From Paucilactobacillus hokkaidonensis JCM 18461 (GTDB lineage Bacteria > Bacillota > Bacilli > Lactobacillales > Lactobacillaceae), in NCBI RefSeq assembly GCF_000829395.1, contig NZ_AP014680.1, positions 1,426,001 through 1,490,000 on the forward strand: DNA of 64,000 bases. Reading direction: 5' to 3'. Below are positions 14,046 through 25,692 of this stretch, one piece after another. Under the pieces are notes generated by a model, which saw only the letters and a list, made by a program, of their open reading frames with translations, ran no database searches and was not told the origin of the DNA. How positions within the stretch are numbered: the stretch's first letter is position 1; each line of letters begins with the position of its first letter. The position numbers were made by a program, and so were the translations under genes.

Positions 14046-14534
14046 ATGTTAAAACAAATTAGTGCCACATTTGGTAGTGAAGAAGTATTAACTAAAATTG
14101 TAGAACAAAATCCAAATCGTCAATTCAAATTCTTACAGACAACTCCTCAAGATACCCAGCTTCAATTATTAGATATTTCAGGTGAACCGACTATTTTTAA
14201 AACACCAATTGAGTATCAAGTATTAGGACATGCTGGTAACAATGAATTTAATGGACTATTTCATTTTGAATTTCTAAAACTGGACGTTGATAATCAAAAG
14301 GTATGGCAATCCGCAGTGAACCATGATGTTTTGAACAATACCTTACCAGAAGGAATGCTTTCTGCCTATCTACTAGAAAACAAACTTCATACTAATGAGA
14401 ATGTGCTATTAACAACTTGGATAAGCACCAATAACTTAGCTAACTGGACGGACAGCTTAGCTTTTCAGAACATCAGTATGTTCAATGACGGTCAGTCACA
14501 CTATTATCAACAAAATTATAGTATTGTTAAATAG
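14046..14534 (+). CDS. HmoB/TRAP-like protein with ABM-type C-terminal domain (tentative)
   Basis: A 162-residue protein read from ATG 14046, nine bases after an AGGAGG site. The C-terminal part (NVLLTTWISTNNLANWTDSL) resembles the strand-helix signature of antibiotic-biosynthesis-monooxygenase domains. The length and layout match the HmoB/TRAP group, which includes Bacillus heme-degrading HmoB. The usual heme-contact residues are not obvious, so enzyme activity is uncertain. It is a single gene with its own terminator downstream. Confidence 0.55.
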   Translation: MLKQISATFGSEEVLTKIVEQNPNRQFKFLQTTPQDTQLQLLDISGEPTIFKTPIEYQVLGHAGNNEFNGLFHFEFLKLDVDNQKVWQSAVNHDVLNNTLPEGMLSAYLLENKLHTNENVLLTTWISTNNLANWTDSLAFQNISMFNDGQSHYYQQNYSIVK

Positions 14535-14579
14535 TTACCTGTAAAAATAGATTCACAATAATTTAATCGAAAACAAGAT

Positions 14580-14608
14580 TCCGACCAGATATTTTGGCCG
14601 GATTTTTT
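14580..14608 (+). terminator. Terminator of the HmoB-like gene
   Basis: TCCGACCA and TGGCCGGA pair with one mismatch, followed by TTTTTT on the plus strand, 46 bases after the stop. Confidence 0.75.
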
Positions 14609-14631
14609 AGGTTAAAATTGATTCTAACAAA

Positions 14632-14660
14632 AAAGCCTTGCATCCAAAGGATTCAGCAAG
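14632..14660 (-). terminator. Terminator of the rRNA-tRNA operon
   Basis: CTTGC-ATCC (14637-14645) pairs with GGAT-GCAAG (14649-14660) with a three-base bulge. Read leftward, GCTTTTTTG follows. It lies 27 bases beyond the last tRNA of the leftward cluster. Confidence 0.7.
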
Positions 14661-14686
14661 ACTTATATAACAAAGATAAATATAAA

Positions 14687-14760
14687 CGGTCCGTACGAGA
14701 CTCGAACTCGTGATCTCCTGCGTGACAGGCAGGCGTCCTAACCAGCTAGACCAACGGACC
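14687..14760 (-). tRNA. tRNA-Asp (GTC)
   Basis: Acceptor GGTCCGT/ACGGACC with G73, anticodon loop CTGTCAC. First of two identical copies. CCA is not encoded. Confidence 0.95.
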
Positions 14761-14764
14761 AAAA

Positions 14765-14838
<74 letters not shown>

Positions 14839-14856
14839 ATAATATTACAATGGAAA

Positions 14857-14928
14857 TGACCCGTACGGGATTTGAACCCATGTTACCGCCGTGAAAGGGC
14901 GGTGTCTTAACCACTTGACCAACGGGTC
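14857..14928 (-). tRNA. tRNA-Glu (TTC)
   Basis: Acceptor GACCCGT/ACGGGTC, anticodon loop CTTTCAC. 72 bases, CCA not encoded. Confidence 0.95.
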
Positions 14929-14940
14929 ATACAAACACAA

Positions 14941-15028
14941 CGGAGAAGGAGAGATTCGAACTCTCGCGCCGCTTACGCGACCTATACCCTTAGCAGGGGC
15001 ACCTCTTCAGCCACTTGAGTACTTCTCC
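14941..15028 (-). tRNA. tRNA-Ser (GCT)
   Basis: Type II tRNA with a long variable arm, anticodon loop CTGCTAA, and the expected G73 discriminator. Confidence 0.95.
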
Positions 15029-15034
15029 AAAATA

Positions 15035-15108
<74 letters not shown>

Positions 15109-15114
15109 ATAAAA

Positions 15115-15185
15115 AGCGGGTGACGAGAATCGAACTCGCGACAACAGCTTGGAAGGCTGTGGTTTTACCACTGAACTACACCCGC
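15115..15185 (-). tRNA. tRNA-Gly (TCC)
   Basis: Acceptor GCGGGTG/CACCCGC with U73, anticodon loop CTTCCAA. Confidence 0.95.
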
Positions 15186-15210
15186 ATAAGTTTAACTATT
15201 TCAAAACAAA

Positions 15211-15283
15211 TGGCGCGGGACGGAATCGAACCGCCGACACACGGAGCTTCAATCCGTTGCTCTACCGACTGAGCTACCGAGCC
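15211..15283 (-). tRNA. tRNA-Phe (GAA), with acceptor mismatch
   Basis: Anticodon loop TTGAAGC. The acceptor arms read GGCTCGG and CCGCGCC, leaving a U4-C69 mismatch where relatives have a pair. It is the only Phe tRNA in the window. Confidence 0.92.
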
Positions 15284-15287
15284 ATAA

Positions 15288-15361
15288 CGGTCCGTACGAG
15301 ACTCGAACTCGTGATCTCCTGCGTGACAGGCAGGCGTCCTAACCAGCTAGACCAACGGACC
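15288..15361 (-). tRNA. tRNA-Asp (GTC), second copy
   Basis: Identical to 14687-14760. Confidence 0.95.
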
Positions 15362-15365
15362 AAAA

Positions 15366-15439
<74 letters not shown>

Positions 15440-15452
15440 ATAATAAAGAAAA

Positions 15453-15542
15453 AGGAGGATGAGAGATTCGAACTCTCGCGTGGTTTGACCCACCTGACGG
15501 TTTTCAAGACCGTTCCCTTCAGCCAGACTTGGGTAATCCTCC
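15453..15542 (-). tRNA. tRNA-Ser (TGA)
   Basis: Type II tRNA with acceptor GGAGGAT/ATCCTCC and anticodon loop CTTGAAA. The discriminator base is U, while Ser(GCT) in the same cluster has the usual G73. Confidence 0.93.
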
Positions 15543-15579
15543 ATAATATACATACACGATACAGCGCCCAAAATACAAA

Positions 15580-15653
15580 TGGACCTTGTAGGACTCGAAC
15601 CTACGACCGGACGGTTATGAGCCGTCTGCTCTAACCAACTGAGCTAAAGGTCC
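15580..15653 (-). tRNA. tRNA-Ile2 (CAT, lysidine type) probable
   Basis: Acceptor GGACCTT/AAGGTCC with A73, anticodon loop CTCATAA. It differs from both initiator and elongator Met tRNAs here and resembles the minor Ile tRNA whose CAT anticodon is modified by TilS. Elongator Met is the alternative. Confidence 0.75.
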
Positions 15654-15675
15654 AAACTCGTATATGTCCGGTCTA

Positions 15676-15749
15676 TCGCGGCGGGGGGGATCGAACCCTC
15701 GACCTCCCGGGTATGAACCGGACGCTCTAGCCAGCTGAGCTACACCGCG
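15676..15749 (-). tRNA. tRNA-Met, elongator (CAT)
   Basis: Acceptor CGCGGTG/CGCCGCG, anticodon loop TTCATAC. The body (TAGCTCAGCTGGCTAGAGCG) is that of Bacillota elongator tRNA-Met. Confidence 0.88.
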
Positions 15750-15798
15750 AAAAAACATGAACAATAGATAATAAATAATTAAAAACAAATTATTTAAA

Positions 15799-15872
15799 TC
15801 GGGAAGACAGGATTCGAACCTGCGACCCCCTGGTCCCAAACCAGGTGCTCTACCAAGCTGAGCTACTTCCCG
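15799..15872 (-). tRNA. tRNA-Pro (TGG)
   Basis: Acceptor CGGGAAG/CTTCCCG, anticodon loop TTTGGGA. Confidence 0.95.
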
Positions 15873-15876
15873 AAAA

Positions 15877-15950
15877 TGCACCCAGTAGGAGTCGAACCTA
15901 CAACCTTCTGATTCGTAGTCAGACACTCTATCCAGTTGCGCTATGGGTGC
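15877..15950 (-). tRNA. tRNA-Arg (ACG)
   Basis: Acceptor GCACCCA/TGGGTGC, anticodon loop CTACGAA. The A34 is normally edited to inosine by TadA. Confidence 0.95.
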
Positions 15951-15956
15951 AAAAAG

Positions 15957-16042
15957 TGCCGAGGACCGGGATCGAACCGGTACGGTCATCACTGACCGCA
16001 GGATTTTAAGTCCTGTGCGTCTGCCAATTCCGCCACCCCGGC
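15957..16042 (-). tRNA. tRNA-Leu (TAA)
   Basis: Type II tRNA of 86 bases, anticodon loop CTTAAAA, A73. Confidence 0.95.
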
Positions 16043-16060
16043 ATAATAAAGAATTGGCAA

Positions 16061-16132
16061 AGCGGAAGACGGGATTCGAACCCGCGACCCCCACCATGGC
16101 AAGGTGATGTTCTACCACTGAACTACTTCCGC
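16061..16132 (-). tRNA. tRNA-Gly (GCC)
   Basis: Acceptor GCGGAAG/CTTCCGC, anticodon loop TTGCCAT, U73. Confidence 0.95.
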
Positions 16133-16140
16133 ATTATTGA

Positions 16141-16213
16141 TGCCGACTAAAGGATTCGAACCTTCGACCTCCTGTTTACAAAACAGATGCTCTGCCAACT
16201 GAGCTAAGTCGGC
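16141..16213 (-). tRNA. tRNA-Thr (TGT)
   Basis: Acceptor GCCGACT/AGTCGGC, anticodon loop TTTGTAA. Confidence 0.95.
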
Positions 16214-16249
16214 ATTACAATACAATGCCCGCCAATATAAAATTGACAA

Positions 16250-16322
16250 TGAGCCGTGACAGTCTCGAACTGTCGACCCTCTGATTAAAAGTCAGATGCT
16301 CTACCAACTGAGCTAACGGCTC
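16250..16322 (-). tRNA. tRNA-Lys (TTT)
   Basis: Acceptor GAGCCGT/ACGGCTC, anticodon loop CTTTTAA. Confidence 0.95.
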
Positions 16323-16324
16323 AA

Positions 16325-16397
16325 TGGAGGATACAGGGCTCGAACCTGTGACCCTCTGCTTGTAAGGCAGACGCTCTCCCAACTGAGCTAATCCTCC
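16325..16397 (-). tRNA. tRNA-Val (TAC)
   Basis: Acceptor GGAGGAT/ATCCTCC, anticodon loop CTTACAA. First tRNA after the 5S gene. Confidence 0.95.
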
Positions 16398-16403
16398 ATT
16401 GAA

Positions 16404-16520
16404 GCATGGCAACGTCCTATCCTCGCAGGGAGCGATCCCCCAACTACTATCGGCGCTCAGAAGCTTAACTTCTGTGTTCGGCATGGGAACAGGTGTATCC
16501 TTCTGGCCATCGCCGCCACA
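16404..16520 (-). rRNA. rrf: 5S ribosomal RNA
   Basis: Minus-strand sequence begins TGTGGCGGCGATGGCCAGAA and contains the conserved CCCATGCCGAACACAGAAGT block. Length is about 117 bases. Ends are estimated from the terminal helix (GTGGCG.../...GCCATGC). Confidence 0.95.
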
Positions 16521-16563
16521 CTATAGTGCTTATTCATAGCTATAACTATGATGAGAACTTGCG

Positions 16564-16594
16564 CTCTCAAAACTAAATAATATCGATTTTTTTA
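16564..16594 (-). other. 3' half of the 23S RNase III processing stem
   Basis: Plus-strand AAAACTAAATAATATCGAT here recurs in the same sense on the minus strand near 19670-19686 upstream of 23S. The two flanks can therefore pair in the precursor RNA and bring the 23S ends together for processing. Confidence 0.6.
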
Positions 16595-16616
16595 CCAACC
16601 TACTCCACCACTTTGT

Positions 16617-19543
<2,927 letters not shown>

Positions 19544-19718
19544 ATGATCACACCAGCACGAAGTACTGGCCTAACCACCTGGCTAATTGAGTATAACATG
19601 CGATAAAAACTTAATTAAAAAAACTCAAATAACGCGGTGTTCTCGGTTGTTTTGTAAAAAATATTTCGATATTATTTAGTTTTCAAAGTACAAATTCAAT
19701 GCCAATTCATTCTGGCAA

Positions 19719-19791
19719 TGGAGAATAACGGGATCGAACCGTTGACCCCCTGCTTGCAAAGCAGGTGCTCTCCCATCTGAGCTAATTCCCC
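19719..19791 (-). tRNA. tRNA-Ala (TGC), spacer tRNA
   Basis: Located between 16S and 23S. Anticodon loop TTTGCAA. The acceptor stem includes the G3-U70 pair that identifies alanine tRNA. Confidence 0.97.
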
Positions 19792-19796
19792 AACAA

Positions 19797-19870
<74 letters not shown>

Positions 19871-19957
19871 ATAAATAAGAATCCAAATAATTAAGTTTGA
19901 GAGTAGGCCTCTCAAAACTAAACAAAGTTTCAACAAGATGTGTAGGTTCCGTTTTAT

Positions 19958-21541
<1,584 letters not shown>

Positions 21542-21711
21542 ATAATGAAAAGCTTGTTAGCTCTTTATCTGTTTTTATTACTTTAAGCGAATTGACTTCG
21601 CAAATGTTACTTGCCTTAAATCGTTAAAATTTAAGGACCCTACACATTTGATTTGTCGAAACTTTGTTCAGTTTTCAAAGGTCTACTTTGTTGCTAAAAG
21701 ACAACTGTTAC

Positions 21712-21740
21712 ATCATATCATCATGTTAATCGAGTGTCAA
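21712..21740 (-). promoter_or_regulatory. rRNA operon promoter
   Basis: On the minus strand: TTGACA (21740-21735), a 17 bp spacer, and TATGAT (21717-21712), about 170 bases upstream of 16S. The leader carries the ACCTTTGAAAACTGAACAAA segment that pairs with the 16S trailer. No second promoter is evident closer to 16S. The remainder of 21741-21881 is AT-rich with no other feature. Confidence 0.85.
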
Positions 21741-21881
21741 TTTAATTTTCAAAAAATGAATAAATATTCATTTTCTTCTCATCAAAGCTCATTTCCATGC
21801 TAATTACTTATTTCAATCACTCTTTGCGACAACAAATATCATAGCAATAAATTTTAACCCGGTCAAGACCGAATTTGAAAA

Positions 21882-22247
21882 TTATTCAAAAAAAGGTGCT
21901 GTGTCCATTTCAACAGTCTGAAATAACGTATGCAACTGTTCTACTTCAACAAACTTAAGCTTTTGATTATGATTACACTTTGCCACCACATCTTGCTCAT
22001 GATCATGAATTGAGAACACAAATAACGTCTGTTTACTCTTACCTTTGAGCATTGCAAGTTCCTCTAACCTTAAACAATCAGTATCTACTCCAACTGATTG
22101 TTTCAAGTAATCAAGCATCATCGCCAACACCGTTTCAGTATTTTCCTTCTTATCAACAGACAAAAACTGATATGGTGCATCGCCTGTAACCAAAAAAGTA
22201 GTCTTCTTATCATTGCTAATTACTATCGTACCCGCCACTTTTGCCAA
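21882..22247 (-). CDS. Hypothetical protein conserved in lactobacilli
   Basis: A 121-residue soluble protein (MAKVAGTIVISNDKKTTFLV...). The pattern of beta-strands (TIVISNDKKTTFLVTGD, FVFSIHDHE, KLKFVEVEQLHTLF) with a helix resembles a small sensing or NUDIX-like fold without the catalytic box, so I assign no function. The start ATG 22247 has only a weak ribosome site (GAGGTAGACTATTTGGCAAA region). It ends just before the rRNA promoter region and reads in the same direction as the rRNA operon. Confidence 0.65.
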   Translation of the reverse strand: MAKVAGTIVISNDKKTTFLVTGDAPYQFLSVDKKENTETVLAMMLDYLKQSVGVDTDCLRLEELAMLKGKSKQTLFVFSIHDHEQDVVAKCNHNQKLKFVEVEQLHTLFQTVEMDTAPFFE

Positions 22248-22377
22248 ATAGTCTACCTCAAATCTCTATTAACTGCTTTAATTACCCCATTGTAGCTACG
22301 TGAATCACTCAAGTAAAGTAACTTAATTACCAATTTATTTCTTAGTAATAACGTAACTATTTCTAGTTTGCTAAACA

Positions 22378-22386
22378 TGATATACT
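22378..22386 (+). promoter_or_regulatory. Extended -10 promoter upstream of pgpA
   Basis: TGA-TATACT, an extended -10 element 33 bases ahead of the TTG initiation codon at 22419. Confidence 0.45.
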
Positions 22387-22418
22387 ATACGGCGTATTTC
22401 AAAAAAGGAGGAAGCACA

Positions 22419-23005
22419 TTGGTTAAAAAAATACTCCCTTGAGAGAACGTACTATTAACCTGTTAATTAACCGGGGTGTCACCATTAACGATATCAGTGA
22501 ATTAGTTTACTTTTTACAAAAAACCTATTTACCGGACATAACTATTATACAATGTACTGATAGTGTTGCAGCAGTTTTGAGTAAACGTGAGGTTCAAAAT
22601 GCTGTTATAACTGGAATTCAACTTGATATTTTAACTGAGAAAAAGCAATTGTTTGAACCATTACAAACAATGCTCGACCACGATGAAGGCTTATATGGTG
22701 TTGATGAAACATTAGCTCTTTCGATCGTCAACGTATATGGTTCCATTGGTTTAACTAATTATGGCTACATTGATAAAATCAAGCCTGGAATCTTAGCCAA
22801 ACTCAACGCACACGAAAAAGGACAGATTCACACATTCCTTGACGATTTAGTTGGAGCAATTGCTGCGGCCGCTGCCAGCAAAATGGCACATAAAGACCCA
22901 GAAGAACAAGATGATGATTTTCGTTATCTATCAACCACTAACATACTTTACTTTAAAAGGAGCATAACCCTTGGAAACTCTAATCGATTTTATTATCCAT
23001 ATTGA
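22419..23005 (+). pseudogene. pgpA: Phosphatidylglycerophosphatase A, frameshifted near the start
   Basis: The main frame (22439-23005) is clearly PgpA/YutG: RGVTINDISELVYFLQ, SKREVQNAVITGIQLDIL, DETLALSIVNVYGSIGLTNY and TFLDDLVGAIAAAAASKMAH. Members dephosphorylate phosphatidylglycerophosphate. The good ribosome site (AAGGAGGAAGCACA) serves a TTG at 22419, but that frame stops after seven codons (MVKKILP). Adding one A to the A7 run (22425-22431) would fuse it to the PgpA frame as MVKKNTPLRERTINLL. So there is either a one-base deletion, slippage-based control, or reinitiation at TTG 22439, which overlaps the TGA stop. The dedA start overlaps its 3' end by 35 bases. Confidence 0.7.
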
Positions 23006-23624
23006 TGCGCATCTCGTTTCAATCGTCAACACATTTGGAAATTGGTCATATCTAATTCTTTTTGCCATTGTATTTATTGAAACTGGAGCCGTCATTTTAC
23101 CATTTTTACCTGGAGACTCGCTATTATTTGCTGCAAGTGCTATGGCCGCTAATCCTAAATATAATTTAAGCCTGACCATCTTTTTTATTATATTTCTAAT
23201 TGCTTGTATTGCAGGAGACTCATTAAATTTCTTGATTGGCCAAAAATTAGGCAGGTCCCTATCAAATCACTCATGGTTCGGCAAATTAATTGATAAAAAA
23301 AGCTTAGCTAGATCTGAACAGTTCTTCGAAAAACATGGTGCACCAGCAATTATTCTTGCCCGATTTATGCCAATTATCCGCACCTTTGCCCCATTTGTTT
23401 CAGCGGGATCTGGCTTTGCATATCATCGATTCATCCGATTTAGTTTGATTGGTTGCGTATCTTGGGTCGTACTTTGCACATTTTGTGGTTACTTTTTTGG
23501 TAACTTACCCTTCGTTCAAGCCCACTTCTCAGCAATTATCCTAGCAATCATTGTAGTCACTTTGTTGCCTGCTATCATCGGATTAATTCGTTCGCGCTTT
23601 TCTCATTCTGATGAACTCGATTGA
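22971..23624 (+). CDS. DedA family membrane protein
   Basis: A 217-residue membrane protein of the DedA/SNARE-associated family, probably a lipid (undecaprenyl-phosphate or phospholipid) flippase or carrier component. The signature ETGAVILPFLPGDSLLFAAS is near residue 40, and the conserved Arg-rich box FEKHGAPAIILARFMPIIRT near 122. There are about five membrane segments. TTG start at 22971 with AAAAGGAGC upstream. It follows pgpA with overlap, which links it to phospholipid or membrane biogenesis. It converges with the DUF1461 gene, and the two 3' ends overlap by 22 bases. Confidence 0.9.
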   Translation: METLIDFIIHIDAHLVSIVNTFGNWSYLILFAIVFIETGAVILPFLPGDSLLFAASAMAANPKYNLSLTIFFIIFLIACIAGDSLNFLIGQKLGRSLSNHSWFGKLIDKKSLARSEQFFEKHGAPAIILARFMPIIRTFAPFVSAGSGFAYHRFIRFSLIGCVSWVVLCTFCGYFFGNLPFVQAHFSAIILAIIVVTLLPAIIGLIRSRFSHSDELD

Positions 23625-24244
23625 TTTTTAGAAACAAAGTAAAGAATGATAAACTCGAGTTCTAACAAAATCACAAAAACCAAAACCGCATGAACAAAAA
23701 ATGTTTCATCCAAAACATTTATAATAGGATCAGTCACTGGGTTAAATAACCAGTCTTGATTAGAGAATACTAACTGATGAAATCTAATAAAAAAATGATT
23801 AAAATTGATTGCTAATATCGAAAAGAATATAGGTACAGCAGTTATAAATCCCTGTAATGGAAGTATTAAGTGCCATAATTGATGCTTCTTTTTTTTGTAT
23901 CTTAATGTTAATACGCTGATAATCCCTGACACCACTAACACGGCTTCATTCAACATAAACAAACTTTTAACATCAATAAAATGCTGCCTGCCAGATAACG
24001 AGAGTGCCACAAAATTAAAATGCAATGAGCCTCCTGGTAACTGCAAGAATCTCATCAATCGCCAATAATCAGCCATAATTTGTTGATGGGTTACCCCTGA
24101 GATTCCATGGTGCGATAAGAAAACCATTAATGGCGTTAAATTCAGTGTAATAAAAATGGCCATACTAATTAGAAACAGCACTAGCATGCTCCAATTTAGT
24201 ATAACCATTAAATAATATTTAGTGTTTGCTAAAATCCCATTCAT
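23603..24244 (-). CDS. TIGR01906/DUF1461 integral membrane protein
   Basis: A 213-residue membrane protein with about four hydrophobic segments (LVLFLISMAIFITLNLTPLM, LMLNEAVLVV region, ITAVPIFFSILAINF, FVHAVLVFVILLELEFIILY) and an extracellular loop containing IMADYWRLMRFLQLPGG. This is the layout of TIGR01906 proteins, of unknown function, which often follow the YutD-YutF genes in lactobacilli, exactly as here. It overlaps the HAD gene upstream by 26 bases, so translation is probably coupled. Confidence 0.85.
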   Translation of the reverse strand: MNGILANTKYYLMVILNWSMLVLFLISMAIFITLNLTPLMVFLSHHGISGVTHQQIMADYWRLMRFLQLPGGSLHFNFVALSLSGRQHFIDVKSLFMLNEAVLVVSGIISVLTLRYKKKKHQLWHLILPLQGFITAVPIFFSILAINFNHFFIRFHQLVFSNQDWLFNPVTDPIINVLDETFFVHAVLVFVILLELEFIILYFVSKNQSSSSE

Positions 24245-24998
24245 CTAATGTATCCACCTGATAAGTCGGTAATATTTTTTCTTTTTCGACATCAATCCGT
24301 TTTGAAAGACCTGAATACACAATTAAAGTATCCATTCCCACGTTAATTCCTGCTGCAATATCTGTATGATAATTATCGCCAACCATAACAACTTGATTCT
24401 GCGTTAACCCAATTTTATTTAGTGCCATTTGCATGATAATTTTTTCTGGTTTTCCAATCATAATTGGTTGCCGTTGCGTTGCATATTCCACTAATTTCAC
24501 TAATGAACCAGCACCTGGAACCATTCCACGTTCATTCGGTAAATTACTATCGGCATTGGTCCCGATGAATGTAGCTCCATTTCGAACCGCTAACACTGCT
24601 AATTCAAACTTATGATAAGTTACATCTGAATCCAATCCAACCACCACATAATCGGGATTGTCTTCATCAAAAGTAAAACCGTTCGCTAATAACGCATTTT
24701 TTAATCCTATTTCACCAATAACGTATACTTTCCGATGTTGGTGATCAGCATACTGATCCAGATAATCGGCTGTGGCTAAAGCGGTCGTATAAATATTACT
24801 CTGATCAACATCAATATTATGATTAGTTTTTAAATTATCAGCAACGAACTCTGGCGTCCTGGTGCTGTTATTAGTAACGAACATTATCTTTTTATCTAAC
24901 TTTTGAATCTGTTGAACAAATCTAGCCGCTGCTGGAATTGTCGTCGTTCCTTTATACGTAGTACCATCTAAGTCAATAAAGTATGCCTGATAACCCAT
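24219..24998 (-). CDS. HAD-family phosphatase, NagD/YutF type (TIGR01457)
   Basis: A 259-residue hydrolase. HAD motif I is DLDGTTYKG (residues 9-17, nucleophile and acid Asp). Motif II is VTNNST near 41. The motif III/IV region reads IGKPEKIIMQ ... MVGDNYHTDIAAG near 180-210. The large C2 cap places it in the NagD/p-nitrophenylphosphatase branch, with YutF as the Bacillus relative. It probably acts on small phosphorylated sugars or nucleotides as a housekeeping phosphatase. AAGGAG site before ATG 24998. It lies in an operon with yutD and DUF1461. Confidence 0.92.
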   Translation of the reverse strand: MGYQAYFIDLDGTTYKGTTTIPAAARFVQQIQKLDKKIMFVTNNSTRTPEFVADNLKTNHNIDVDQSNIYTTALATADYLDQYADHQHRKVYVIGEIGLKNALLANGFTFDEDNPDYVVVGLDSDVTYHKFELAVLAVRNGATFIGTNADSNLPNERGMVPGAGSLVKLVEYATQRQPIMIGKPEKIIMQMALNKIGLTQNQVVMVGDNYHTDIAAGINVGMDTLIVYSGLSKRIDVEKEKILPTYQVDTLDEWDFSKH

Positions 24999-25013
24999 TC
25001 AAATACTCCTTAA

Positions 25014-25658
25014 TTATTTATGCCGAATCACAAATCTTTGATTTTGTGACTGTTTCTTAGTCGTCCGAACTGCAGTCTGACCTTTTCGCTCACTGACAGG
25101 AACTGGATTAACCTTTGTCTTTCGCTCACGAATTTGTGGTCCATTCGCCTTTTTGTTACTACGGTTTGATTGTTTCTTTTGATTATTTGAGTTCGGTTGT
25201 TTTCTTTGGTGACTAGTTTCACTCTTATTTTGAGTTCGTTTAACAGCATGGTCTTTTGACCGATTGCGATGATTAGTATGTTCACTTTTTTGAACTCGCA
25301 CATCCAAATTTTGCACCACAAAATAAGCACACCCAAAGTTACAATACTCATATAAATAATCTTGAATTGCATCTTCCATTTGTGTTTTTTGTGCATTCTT
25401 ATTTGAACTGGCATAAAACCCTTTCAGCCTTAATTGTTCAAAACCCCAGTCACCAACAATATAATCATACTTGCTAAGAATCGTACTAAATCGTTCACCT
25501 AATTTATCTGGTTCAAACGCATCACGATAATTAGCAACCAACCGATATTGGTGGCCATTAATTGTGAAAGCTGTTTCGTCTTCACGTTCAACTTTATAAA
25601 TATCAGCACGTTGCTCTTGTCGTTGCGCAATCAACTGCTTCATTTTATCTCGGTCCAA
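25014..25658 (-). CDS. yutD: YutD family protein with long basic tail
   Basis: The N-terminal about 115 residues match YutD/DUF1027 (FTINGHQYRLVANYRDAFEP, YDYIVGDWGFEQLRLKGFY, YLYEYCNFGCAYFVVQNLD). The remaining about 100 residues are a disordered Lys/Arg/Asn/Gln-rich extension, a common feature of lactobacillar YutD and probably nucleic-acid binding. TTG start at 25656-25658 behind GAGGGGG; the ATG five codons in is an alternative. Function is unknown. It sits at the head of the yutD-HAD-DUF1461 operon. Confidence 0.85.
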   Translation of the reverse strand: MDRDKMKQLIAQRQEQRADIYKVEREDETAFTINGHQYRLVANYRDAFEPDKLGERFSTILSKYDYIVGDWGFEQLRLKGFYASSNKNAQKTQMEDAIQDYLYEYCNFGCAYFVVQNLDVRVQKSEHTNHRNRSKDHAVKRTQNKSETSHQRKQPNSNNQKKQSNRSNKKANGPQIRERKTKVNPVPVSERKGQTAVRTTKKQSQNQRFVIRHK

Positions 25659-25692
25659 CTTAACGTCCCCCTCTCTACTTAATTTTTAATTT

